64,000 nt of DNA, from the NCBI GenBank assembly GCA_036320915.1, contig JAXBDG010000017.1:1054001-1118000 (forward strand), in the 5' to 3' direction. Source of the stretch: Linnemannia elongata (lineage: Eukaryota; Mortierellomycota; Mortierellomycetes; Mortierellales; Mortierellaceae). This document shows, one piece after another, positions 23,642-34,930 of this stretch. The position numbers and the translations under genes were made by a program. The notes below the pieces were generated by a model, which had not been told where the DNA came from, ran no database searches, and saw only the letters and a list, made by a program, of their open reading frames with translations. Numbering within the stretch: position 1 is the stretch's first letter; each line of letters starts with the position of its first letter.

Positions 23642-23937
23642 CTCATATACCCTTTGTGAGTAAGTAGTAAATATACTATGTCACTTTTCCTTTTGTTTGA
23701 CTATATCTTGACGCGAAAACGTTGAAATTGATGCACTCATTGAAATAAAATGGAGTAACATGACCGATGTGTGTTCATTTTTTGCCTACCTCTGTCCTTT
23801 CTTTTTTTGGTCGCTATCCTTTGTTTGTTTTTCTCAAGCACCATTGGATATCTCATATCCAACTTGTACAATATGCTGAGTTAGCAGAGTAGGAGCGTTG
23901 ACTACGTGGTATAAAAAATGAGGTACGGTATCCTTTG

Positions 23938-23971
<34 letters not shown>

Positions 23972-24722
23972 TTGGTTTCTTCACAAGCCAGAGAGCCTTC
24001 AATGGCTGATATACTAATATTTATGAAGGCGATCGTAGACAAAGAAAGTTCCATTCGACTACAGTTCCTAAACACCACCAATGATCCATTCATTGACGAT
24101 TTGAAGATACAAAGTGCACTGATATCTTGGCTTGATGAATTTTTTTTAACTATTTTTTTTTTTTGGTAGACGACTTGGTCTTGGCCGGGTAGCAGGACAC
24201 CTCCGTTATGTATCGGTGGACTAATTCCTTTAGTTTCTCATGCCGCAGTATCAGCGTCTTAAACGTTGTGCAACGGTACAAAGGAATAAATGCTTTGTCT
24301 TTGTCAAGCTAGCGATCGTAATGATATTTTTTGTATCATAAATAACTTCGATGTACCTCTTTGTTGGTTTTCCTTCCACTTGAAAATAATACAAAAATAA
24401 AAAATAAAAAAGTGGGGATAAGGAGATAATTGAGGGGCCATTTACGCGCCACGCTTCTGCCACATTCGTGAGACTTCTTGGTCGATCTGAGTACTTGATT
24501 TGGCAACACTTCCTCTTCCTGACCTCTCCTTTGTTTTTCTAGATCTCGGGTTTACTTTCATACCATTAACTCCGTACCTGAAACTCGATTGTACTTATCT
24601 GCAAAAAAAAAAAAATATGAGAAGCCTTTCAATTCGTGCACTCTTTACGCTGCATTCCCACTTAACAATGCTTGGCAGTGATGAACCAGTCGGCCCATTC
24701 CTTTTTTTTCCCTTCAAGAGCA

Positions 24723-24905
24723 CTACATGTGGTTTGGTATGAACATCCCAGATCCCGCCGTCTCCGTCTTGACCCCTCCAAAATCAAGTCCTCCAAAGTT
24801 CTCCGAGATCACCTGCGGAGATAACGAACGCAACTCGCTGAGCCTGTCAATGTTTTCGGCCAAGTTCGCCTTCGATGCGAAATCCTTACAAGTCTTTATA
24901 AACAT
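24723..24905 (-). pseudogene. Possible coding remnant
   Basis: A 60-codon minus-strand frame (includes FASKANLAENIDRLSELRSL, VISENFGGLDFGG) has more protein-like codon use than the surrounding AT-rich DNA. The opposite strand is also open here, so the strand is uncertain. No flanking exons are seen. Confidence 0.2.
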
Positions 24906-26152
24906 GTTTGAACAATTTTGGGAAATATCTGTTTCATGTACTTGATGAACAATAAGGATTAAGATAGATGATAGGATACGCCGCTTTTGCGTAGTATGCC
25001 TTTCTCGTGTTGTTTGAACGTTGGCGATTTAGGTAGGCGCATCTCTTTGTAATGAGAAATGAAATTTAAAAAAAAAATGATATCGTGGATTCGTGCTAAA
25101 GTTATCATCTCGAACTATAGACAAATAAAAAACAGTGGGATGAATATCCAAAACGACACAAGGGGGTTGTCGCCTTCGTTTTCTCTTTGTTCGATTCTCT
25201 TGCAAAACACAACATCCTTCTTTTAAGACATGCAAAATCTGTTTTGCTTTATGCTAAAGATCAACACCAGACATAATTTTTTTTAAAAAAAAAGGATTGC
25301 CAGGATCAGAGGGACTCTTTGTGCTGGCGCCAATTCATGATATTTTCTTCGCTCTGCCTTTTGGGTATGTTTTTTTTTCATTTGTTGCTTTGTTGATGCT
25401 GCCTTGTCCTTTTCTTATCTCTTCTGGTAGACAGAAGATACGAATGTCGAGGTTTGTTCTTTTACTGTATTGCGCTTTTCCGATTTGCGATTTGGATGTC
25501 GAAAACAAAATCCTAGACGAGGGATTTAACTGCTTGTGCCAGTCACTCTGAAGAACAAGGACAATGAAATAGAAATGATACTTGGATAGTACTACGGTTT
25601 ATAGGCAAGGTTCTGCTGGTATTTGGATGTGAGTGAACGAGTTTCAAGGACACAATATTTCGATGATGCTGTGTTAGGGATGAAGTGTTGTAGATGAAGT
25701 GTTGAAGTGAAAGAGTGTGGAGTGCGTCAAGGGTGTGTGAAGAAGATTGAAAGAGATGGTAGATATGTAGTAGAGATGAGAGAGTGTATGAACAAGTGGG
25801 AGGGGAGGGGCTGCTAAAGAACGAAAGAAAGAAAAGTAATCAACCTTGAGGGGGGAAATCCCCGCATATATGAATGGTCTAAAGTACTCTGATCGAAGCT
25901 TGTTGGATGAGATGATGGACTGAACATGCATGACCCTTCTCTGCCTGATCTCTTTCTCGACTCGACGCGACGCGATGCTTGATTGACAACAGACGCGCTT
26001 TAGCCGAGTGACTGTCGTTCAGGAATTTTGAGTTGCCCTAATACTACGCCACAAACGCATTGATATGTACACTTTTTTTTATTCGATTGTGCGTTGTTAC
26101 TGTTGCTACAAAAGGTCTCCTTTGTCGCAATACCCAACCACCGACACAGACT

Positions 26153-27290
26153 CTAACGGATCTCATCATAACTTGGTGGCAAGTCCGATGGAGTTGGGGC
26201 AGGCAAGGGCTGTGGGGGTGGGGGCGCATTGTATCCTGGGGCGCTTGTCGTATGGGACGCTGTGGTCGCGGCTGGTGTCGATGCTGGTGCCACGAGATAT
26301 GGTTGGGCATGAGGGACGGGCTGAGGCAAGGGCGCAGTCGAGGTGGGTGTAGGTCCAGTTCCTGAGGTTCCTTGATCGGCAGGGGAAGAAGAGGAGGTGT
26401 AAGTCGAGGTTGGGACGGGTCCCGAGGGTGGGTTGTACATAGGCAACTGTTCAAGATGATCCGGTGCGGCGCCATCCAACTCTATTGTTGTTGTTGCACA
26501 AAAATATAAATAGGAGATGGTCATTCTCGTTAGATCCATCGTAGAAATTTCTCTCTGTTTCCATGCATGACGTTTTCGGGCGAAAAGTAATAAAAAGAAA
26601 GAAAAAAGTGGAAACAGACATGTAACATAGATACCCTCACGCACCTTGCAATCGTTCCCTGAGCGATCGATACTGAGACTCGAATTCATGAATGCCTATG
26701 TACAGTTGTGAAGGTCACAGGATGTAATGTTGCCAAACAATACGTCAGCGTCGTCGCCCAATTGTACACCATATAATAGCTCTCCCTTCCATCCCTTCAC
26801 TATCGACTGAAACTTACTTCCGCTGGTAAAAGAAATGGCGAGGCGAGCGGGCTGAGTCATTCCGCCACCGGGGACAGGCATGACCACAGCCTTGAAAGTA
26901 GCCGCCGAGAACCAAGGCTGGACCAGCTTGCTATCCTGGACTTTGTCGATGGGCAGCGAGGCCGTTGTGAAGTAGGAGGTTGGTGTGGCGGAGATGAAGA
27001 CGATGCGCTGGTTCGTCAGCAGTAGGGTGCCGCTCTTGGCCGAGTACGAGTTCCTATTGTCGGAGTAGAAAGGTAAGGACGTCAACAAAGTTGGTTACTT
27101 TCGTCTTTAGAGGTGAAAAGTGCGTGTGTGAACTTTGTAATGCATGGTCAACTCACCCTGCACCGGGGTATCCTCCATTAGAACTATCGAGTTCGAAGCG
27201 GACACCATGTTCGCGGAAGAAGACGGTCTCGTTCTGCAGAGGGACGATGTCCTTGCCGTCTGCTGTGAGCATGACCCAGTTGACGGACAT
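26153..27290 (-). CDS. WBP2-like GRAM-domain protein with C-terminal PY motif
   Basis: Exon 1 (27290-27157) and exon 2 (27053 to about 26744) encode an N-terminal GRAM/PH-like domain: VFFREHGVRFEL, AKSGTLLLTNQRIVFIS, YFTTASLPIDKVQ, MTQPARLAISFTSGSKF. The last exon (26481-26153) is a Pro/Ala/Thr-rich tail ending PPSYDEIR, a PPxY motif that binds WW domains of Nedd4/Rsp5-type ligases. A small exon ending at 26645 (YRSLRERLQ) lies between them. Its 5' border is uncertain: start 26672 or 26678 with donor GTATTG, or start 26695 with a 38-nt GC-AG intron that gives the best-looking join (VLFG-IHEFESQYRSL). The family has adaptor/co-activator roles. It is divergent from Mad2 across 436 bp. Confidence 0.8.
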
Positions 27291-27438
27291 TGTTGTGTTG
27301 GTTGTTAGGCAATGAGAGTGAGGATGTTGCTTGGTCTTGCTGTGAATGTGTTGGGCTGTTGCGTTTTTTTTTTTTGTTGGCTTGTTGGTGGGTGGTGGTG
27401 AGAAGAGTGAAGTCGAACCAGCAGCAACCACGCGGTTG

Positions 27439-27476
<38 letters not shown>

Positions 27477-27726
27477 GGCTTCGTCAAAGAGAACACAGTC
27501 ACCCTGAGGCTTGGGTTTCTTGGGCGAAAGTATTTGACATTGAGGTCCTCGGCGCGTTCTTTACTTTCTCTATCTCTCGCAAACAACACACATCAGGACA
27601 AGGACAGGAACACATAGAGGATCATCACCAAGGAACACATCTCCTAAGAACAACAACAGCGTAGCACCACTTACCACACTCAAGACCCATCATCACTGTC
27701 CACTCTCTTTTTTTCAAGTGAGCAAC
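27291..27726. promoter_or_regulatory. Divergent promoter WBP2-like / Mad2 with 35-nt A run
   Basis: A 436-bp spacer between two start codons on opposite strands. It contains a run of A at 27439-27473 and CACA/ACAAC-rich leader sequence before the Mad2 ATG. No conserved box could be fixed by eye. Confidence 0.5.
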
Positions 27727-29103
27727 ATGATGCAACAACAGCAACGGCCGACTAACAGTCGGAATCAAATCACTCTCCGCGGGTCAACAAAGATCATCGT
27801 CGAGTTCTTTGGTAAGGAATGAATGGCACAACCAAGTGGCCCATTCGACCGATATCTCGTGTTCCTTCTTTGTCTAACATCTACTTTGCAGAAACTATCC
27901 CTTCCTCTCTCACGATTCGAGAAACAAACAACACAATGACTGACATCTCTTTCGTTACCTTCTTCGGGACCTCTTTGTAGAATACTGCATCAACAGGTAC
28001 GACCATCCCACACATCCAACACCAGGGAATACTATGGCATACAGGAGACTTCACTCGATCTGGAGAATGCAAACCATGCAGGAGGCGCCATAACAAGGAG
28101 GGGAAACCATCTAAAATTGATTGGATTTTTTAGCGTCAGGAATATCGCCCTTCGTCTAAGTCTCTCACCAACAATCTACATTCATTCCCTGAAACCGTAG
28201 TCTACTGTTCCAGAGAGGACTTTACGCGCCAGAGTACTTCAAGATGACCAAGAAATACGGTCTCAACATGCTCGTCACCAATGACCCAGAAGTCAAGAGT
28301 CACATGCGGGAGATTCTCAAGCAAGTTGAAGGTAACAATCAACACCGACCACCGTCCTCTAGAAGCTCTTGCACTTTACCAGCCAACCAATCGGAGACTC
28401 GTTTGCTTCTCTTGACACCGGACCGTAGTTAACCCTGAATCTTTCTTGTGCATATTACTACGTCTCAGCTTGGTTGATGGCATGCAAGGTCGAGAAACTG
28501 ATCCTCGCCATCAAGTCAAAGGAAACAATGACAGTTCTGGAACGCTGGCAGTTTGACATTCACAACACCAAGGACCAATCGTCAACGTTCAGCGCCTCTA
28601 CTAAAACAACGAGTACGGACCCATTTTCGCGGCCATTGGCAGGCGCTGGACATGACACAACATCCACCACGGCGTCATCATTATCATCGCCCTCAAAACC
28701 AAAACCGGAGAAGACAGAGAAAGAGATCCAGACTGAGATCCAGGCCATCCTACGACAGATCACCGCTAGTGTCTCCTTCCTCCCCATGCTCGACGAGAAA
28801 TGTGAGTCTACACTTCTTTCAGGCCAAATTGCCAATATTTGCTCAGGATCATTATATTGACAGCGGAAAAGCCCCTATACATCGCATGCTGACCAGCTTA
28901 TTCATCCTCGACCTTGCAAATGTATGATAGGTACATGGACGATCTTATGTCAGACAGAAAAGGACGCGGAGGTCCCAGCAACATGGAGTGACGCCGATCC
29001 ACATCTGGTCCACAATGCAGAGCAGGTCAAGCTGAGATCCTTCAGCACCAACTTGCACAAGATCGACGCCCTGGTCGCCTACCGTCTCAACGATGATCTG
29101 TAG
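27727..29103 (+). CDS. MAD2: Mad2 spindle-assembly checkpoint protein (HORMA domain)
   Basis: Five exons (27727-27811, 27981-27996, 28201-28331, 28469-28801, 28931-29103) give 245 aa. Exon 2 is a 16-nt microexon needed to complete the EFFEYCINS stretch. Mad2 signatures are NQITLRGSTKIIVEFFEY, QRGLYAPEYFKMTKKYGLN, VLERWQFDIHNTKDQ, AILRQITASVSFLPMLDEKC and VKLRSFSTNLHKIDALVAYR. The HORMA fold binds Cdc20 and Mad1 at unattached kinetochores and restrains the APC/C. Compared with ~205 aa elsewhere, an insert of about 40 Ser/Thr/Pro/Lys-rich residues (from about SSTFSASTKT to KPEKTEKE) extends the loop after the WQFDI strand. It converges with the patatin gene 173 bp away. Confidence 0.95.
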
Positions 29104-29276
29104 TTCAGGAGCATCCATTGGATGCACGCCGTAGTGTATATAAAAAAGTTCGGCAACACTGTTTCGTTCTTGTTCTTTTGTATTTTTTTATTTTCTATTC
29201 TTTTGGTGATATGAACGAACTCGATCTAACATAGACGAGCAGGTGATCAAAGGAGCCCATAATGTGCGAGAAACGC

Positions 29277-32200
29277 TCAGCTGGCATACACACTATCATC
29301 CTCATCCTCACGTTCATCCATCCCCATCCCCTCGTCTTCCTCCTCATAATCATCATAACTACCATCCTCATCATCATCATCCTCATGTCGCATCTTAGCC
29401 TGCGCAAGTCCATACTCGTCCACGGACCCACGACCAAGCGCATATCGCAAACCCGGCCAAGAAGCGACTCGCTTCTTACGTCCAAACCTAGCCTCTGCAC
29501 CCATCATGTCCCCATTACCCTCCTTAGAGTACTGATGCTGGCTGTAACCTTCCCCAAACGACTGCATCCTGGCATTGACAGTATTCTCGCTATCCTCCGA
29601 GAGCAACGATCCACCGCCAAACATTCCAGAACCGCGAAGACTCCGTCCGTTGTGGGCTTTACGATCCAATTTCGCCTTGACTTCAGTGCGGCAATGGGCA
29701 ATCATCTGTTCAATCTTCAAACGGTTCGCGATCATGTGCAACTTGGGGAATGTCTGCTTCTCGCCCACTGTCAAACAGTGCTTCATTCGGTCCTCGCTTG
29801 GATCCGTGAGAAGCTGTAACCAATCCGACAGTCCTGATTTTGGCTAATGCACAGACAAAAGGTTACGAAGATCCACGTTAGTATTCCGCATGGAAGATAA
29901 ACCGGGCATATGCAAAAACAAATCAACGAGAGAAGACTTACAAGGATGGTGACATGACCGTCAAACTTTTGCAACCACACCCAAGACCAGTCCTGGTTCA
30001 TGAACTTGGGGAGCAATTCCAGATCACGAAGCACCTTGAGCCACTTTGACAGATCCAGCTTCAAGAACTGTTCGATCGAAGCTGCCAAGAATCCACCGCG
30101 CCAACCCTCACCAGATAAGTGACTGACAGGGCGACCAATACTTCCTCGGGCAGCGTAGAAGAACAAGTGGACATGAGGGTTTACTTGCGAGACAATGGTG
30201 TAGTTCACGTTGAAGTGCGTATGCAAAGCCTAAATAACCAAGATACAAATTGGTGGCGTGTTAGATTCATGTGTAACGTTGTCAACACATTCATTCATGT
30301 ATCGAATCAAAGTTGATGATGCCAATCCGCACCTGGAGAGGGATGTCGGCACGGAGGGAACCATCCTTGTAACCACGGCCTCCATAGCTAAAAGGCACAA
30401 GGGTACCATCAGGGCGCTTGCGCATGAGAACGACAGGGTTGAGGATACCGGGGATAGCAGCACTAGCAATGACCGCAGACCAAACAACGCAGTCGGGTGT
30501 TGTCAAGTAGTTGAGCAGCTTCGGTGGCGAATGGGGGTCATAGGGGATGACAGATATGTTGAGGATACGTCCTGTGCGCTCATAAGCCTCCAAGAAGGTC
30601 AGACTGCCCTTAGTGATCCACTGTGCCTTCCTAGCCCAGTCCTCAGCATCGAAACGCGAACCCTGCTTCACGACACGAGGAAGCCAAGTCTAAAGAGTGA
30701 ACGATTACTGTTAGTAAGATGACATTAAAAGGTGTTCGATCCAATTGCACAGAAGAACCCAATCAGCCTGATAGTACTCACAAAGATGTTATCAGCGCAG
30801 GCGGTAAACTTGTGGGCGAGTTCTGGAACAAGAACCTCGCTCAACTCCTCATCCGTGCGACAGCAAGTCAATGCGGCTATCAGAATAGAAGAGACACATG
30901 CATGCCCCATTAGTCATGAAATATGCAAAAAGCGGATACCCCAGAGCCTGAATATTTAAAAAGTGAGCACTTCGAAATACAAAAATTCTTCCCTAAACCT
31001 TACCCATCAGAGCTCCTGCACTGGTTCCAGTGATAACGGTTGGTAAGATGCCTGCCTGGAGAAGTGCGCGAACAACGCCGAGATGGTAGTATCCGAATCC
31101 AGCTCCTCCAGAAAGACAAAGAGCTGTTCGTCCATAATTCTTGTAGATGCTCTTCAAGAAACTCCGCTTGTCCTCATCTGTCAGCTTGACCGACTCGGTA
31201 ACAAATTGCAATGATTTTGTCACTAAAGGATGTCGTCATAGAAAGAAACACATGTCAGGCCTAGTTAGATGCTAGACTTCTGGCAACATGAAAGCTATGA
31301 TGACAAGTCGCAAGGCAAAGGTGAACAGACTTTACCTTCGCGAACGTAGTCCTCGATAGGTTTTTTGGTGCCGTGGTACGTTTGCGAATAGAGACGAGCA
31401 TTCTCAACACCTCCAAAGTTGGACTTGACAACCCCTTGCAAATGGTCCTTGAGCTCCTCAACCCGGTTGCCATCTCTCGACAGACGCAGGTTCCTGTTAA
31501 CTTTCGAGAGCAGGTTATAGTCGTAGTACCCAAAATCGGGATCGTTCTTCCATTCATCCTTATTCATGTAGGTGTCCAATAGCTGAGCCGCAGCCTTCCA
31601 TGCGCCATAGGTAGTGGCTCTCCTGAGATCCTTTCGAAGTTGATTGCGCCTTCCACGCCTGTTGTATATTGAAGGTGTAAGATATCGATCGGTTAGAATC
31701 CATAAAACATCCATAAAAACAAAGCAGAGAACATACTCAAATGTAAGGTTAATTTCATTCAAGTGTATGCTCTTGCACAGAAAGCCGATTGAACAGACAA
31801 AAGCAAAACTTAAAAATAAAGAGAAGGGCAACCTACCATGTCACAAAGTACTCCCAAATATTGACAATCTGGCGAATGCAGACGTACATCCACATCTCCA
31901 CTGCAATGATGCCAAAGATCAGGGCCTATGCCATTCAGAACGAACAGTTACAACGTACAACAAGCAAAGAAAGGAAGGGTTAAAAATACGAACCAAAAAA
32001 TGAAAGGGGGATATCGGCAAAGTCAAAAAAAAGTGTGACGGGGATTGATCATATAGATCAAAGTCAAATAAATGAGGACAAATGACATAGTCAAATAGAG
32101 AGGAGAGAGCCATACCATGAGTGGCACTCGAAGGAGGGTGTAGCTGTATCCGTTATACCGCCTTCGCTGCGTCTTGCGTGTGCGTTTAGTCGGTGTCTGT

Positions 32201-32544
32201 TGAACGGGAATAAAGTCCGTGACCGCCGAGATGAGTTCTGCTGATGACTCGGAATGGAGACTGTCGTCGAGGGCATGGCGGAATGCCTGCATGTGTTCCT
32301 CATTTACAAATGTTTGCTCAAACTCGGGGATGGTATCATCGTGGTTGAGGAGGGTGGGACTGGCTGCCCGTGAAGTGGAAGCGTTGCTCGAGTTTGAGGG
32401 GGACGTTTCGCGGTGGTAGTAGCTGCTGTTTGTGCGTTGATCCTGTTGTGCTCCTTGGGAGCGTTTTTTCTTTGTTGTAATAGTGGTGGTGGTCTTTCTT
32501 GACCTGCTGTTGTCATTCGACCCAAGTCCTGGTGGTGCAGCCAT
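29277..32544 (-). CDS. Patatin-domain triacylglycerol lipase (Tgl3/4/5-like)
   Basis: Eight exons (32544-32116, 31925-31837, 31658-31336, 31222-31004, 30876-30782, 30689-30333, 30229-29942, 29843-29277) give 788 aa. After a ~140-aa basic, Ser/Thr-rich N-terminus comes a hydrophobic helix (ALIFGIIAVEMWMYVCI). The patatin core then shows the oxyanion SGGAGFGYYHLG, nucleophile elbow GTSAG with S348, and the dyad aspartate D494 in YKDGSLRADIP. These are the marks of lipid-droplet triacylglycerol lipases / lysophospholipid acyltransferases (yeast Tgl3-5, SDP1). The C-terminus ends in a long Asp/Glu-rich tail. Family and catalytic residues are clear; which neutral lipid is preferred is not. It converges with Mad2. 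Confidence 0.93.
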
Positions 32545-33851
32545 GGTCGGTTAGTTTAATGAATGTCTGAGTTGTGGTTGTTGTGGAGAGGATATTGCGT
32601 ATGAGTATGTATGCAAGGGAGAGAAGGAAGGAGAAAAAAAAAAAAAAAAAAAAAAGGTGGGGATAATAAGGTCAAGGGATAAGAAGACAGTTGAAATTGC
32701 AAAGAGAGACTGTTAGTCGTGTGAGTGGCAGGTGTTAAAAAGGAGAGTGAGGTACTGCTACTGCTTTTTTAAGTGATGTCGGTGCAGTGCAGTGAGTATG
32801 ATGAGTGCTGTATTGTTGATGGAAAGAGAGAGAGGGAGAATTGAGTGAATGAATGGATGAAGAAAAAGAGATTGAATTGTTGAAAGGAAAGGATTTTTCT
32901 TTAATACTTTCCTGAAGTATCCAATTATGGAAAGAGTTGTTTCAGCTCCGTCATTGATGAAGCCTGCTGTCTTTCATGTGGTCCTCGCTTCATCATCGAC
33001 ACCCTCTCACCTCACTGGTCACTTTGACCTGTCTCATCCCCAGCAAAGAATCAATTGCTGCTCAACTCACTCTTGTGGATCTAACAGACTTCCTAAGGTG
33101 CCATCCTCTAGACTTAGCATTTATCTTCGACTTGAAAACCCCATCGAGGACATTGACAGCCAACAGCCACCATGCAAGCCATCGATGAGAACCACAAAAC
33201 ACAGAATCGAAAACAAGCAAGTGCACGATCATGCCTGAACATTTGTTCGATTTCCCCCCCCCCCCCCCCCCCCCTCCCCTCCCCTTCCCCAACCCATGGG
33301 TTGCGTTACTAATGCAAATTAACACAGTCAGCCTCAAGCACCCCAAAAAAACGACTAATAGAGAAGCATTACCCTCATTGCTTGTCGGTGTTTCGACTTC
33401 TGAACACAGCTCCACCTCCGTCGCTTCTTTGAACGTTCTCCATTCACAACGACCGATTGTTCTTGAAGGAAATGGAGAAAAGACCCTTTCTTCTTCGTCG
33501 ATCGCAAAGAAGCCCTTTCTTGGTCGCACAAAGGGCGCCAGACAAGAAAAAAGCTTTTCTAGCGTCACGTCACGTGCAATTAACCTCTTTCATCATGTCC
33601 CGCCAGTGCGAAAACACGTCCTTCGCTAGCGTCTAACTAACTCATTACATCTCTCCTCTTCGACCCTGACGTAGTTTGCAACTGTATCATGAACTTTACT
33701 GGTTTTTGCATGAAAAAAAAAGACAAGAAAAGCAAGAAAAGCAAGAAAGAGAAAAAAAAAAGGGGGGGGGGATGTGTACTAGCATAAAAAGCGAATGAGT
33801 AGAATTACTGTACAACCAACGGCAACAAAAACGACAAAAAAAGACAGTCGA
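32545..33851. other. Intergenic region with C run
   Basis: Upstream of the lipase, ~300 bp is GA-rich on the plus strand, so pyrimidine-rich in the lipase sense, with an A run at ~32635-32655. A 21-nt C run lies at 33254-33274 and an A/G-rich patch with a G run at ~33763-33771. No gene is visible. Confidence 0.6.
33254..33274. repeat. Poly(C) run, 21 nt
   Basis: Uninterrupted C on the plus strand. Long C/G runs are much rarer than A/T runs in eukaryotic spacers; a second (G) run lies at 34101-34123 in the neighbouring gene's intron. Confidence 0.9.
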
Positions 33852-34876
33852 TTATGAGAATTGTGCCGGGTAAGGGACCGCGTCTTTGAGGAGCTCTTTC
33901 CAGTCAAGACGCTTGATCTCGGATCCATCCATGATAGGGCCACTTCCCTCCATCTCGGACTGGGCTGCGATTGCATAACAATGATCTGCATCGAGCAATG
34001 CCTCTTCAAACGACCAGCCCTCCTCCGGGAACTCGGGTGAAGGCTCGTTGACTTGAATTCTTGTTGATAGCGTTGGCTATAGTTATTCGACAGCGTGCAC
34101 GGGGGGGGGGGGGGGGGGGGGGGAAGAGTGGGAGCGTGGGGATGAGAAGGATTAGTTAATTTGCATTTGTGATGAGAGATAAGTTGTCGTCTGCAAGTGC
34201 TCCTTGCCTTCCACGTTTGGCTTTCCTTCCGATGGGAGAACACAATGCCGCTTTTTGGGGAAGAATTACTGCATGGTCTCCCTCCCTTTCTCTCCGAGGA
34301 GATCACACTACCCGTAGCATGCAACTCATTATTTACTAGCGAAACCCGCCAAGAATACAATTACGCGACTTAAGGGAACTATAGTTCAGTAAAAGTCGTT
34401 TGCTGTCCTAAATAAGCGACATTTCCCTTTCCTCCCTCTATCCCTCTCCCCTTTATTTTTATTTTCTTTTTTTTTTGACCTTGGATCGTTCTCGTCCTGC
34501 ATCTCCAACATCCTGCTGACACGATATCGACATAACAAACAGACAGACATACCATCCCAGCAGCATCCCAGCACTCCAAATGCGGTCTCAAACGCCTAGT
34601 CCAGCGTCCTGATAGGTCCAGATCACAACAAGCGAAGCAAAGAAAAATCGCAGCCCTGCCTTGCCTTTGCATACCTTCCTCTCCCCCTCTTTTCGATGCA
34701 TAAAATGCGCCGGCGGTGCAGTACATTTAAACCAAATCAATCCACCCCCTTTTCTCTCCCCGCTTTCCGCTGTTCCTTTATTATTTTGCTTCGTTTCGCG
34801 TTCTCACTCTGCTCACTCATCAAAACCCACCCTCTCCCCCTCTCTCTATCTCTGTGTCTCTCTCTTTCTCTCGCCT

Positions 34877-34930
<54 letters not shown>

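Larger units (their letters stand above)
19362..26152. other. Gene-poor region with decayed coding fragments
   Basis: 6.8 kb without an intact gene. It is AT-richer than its flanks and carries T runs at ~23057-23080 and ~23941-23968. Several short stretches on both strands read like interrupted protein-coding DNA; the best are listed separately (20632, 21702, 22373, 23132, 24723). The remainder holds nothing I can support. Confidence 0.5.

Noticed and set aside
29262..29819. 185-codon plus-strand ORF
   Set aside because: Antisense of the acidic tail exon of the patatin lipase.
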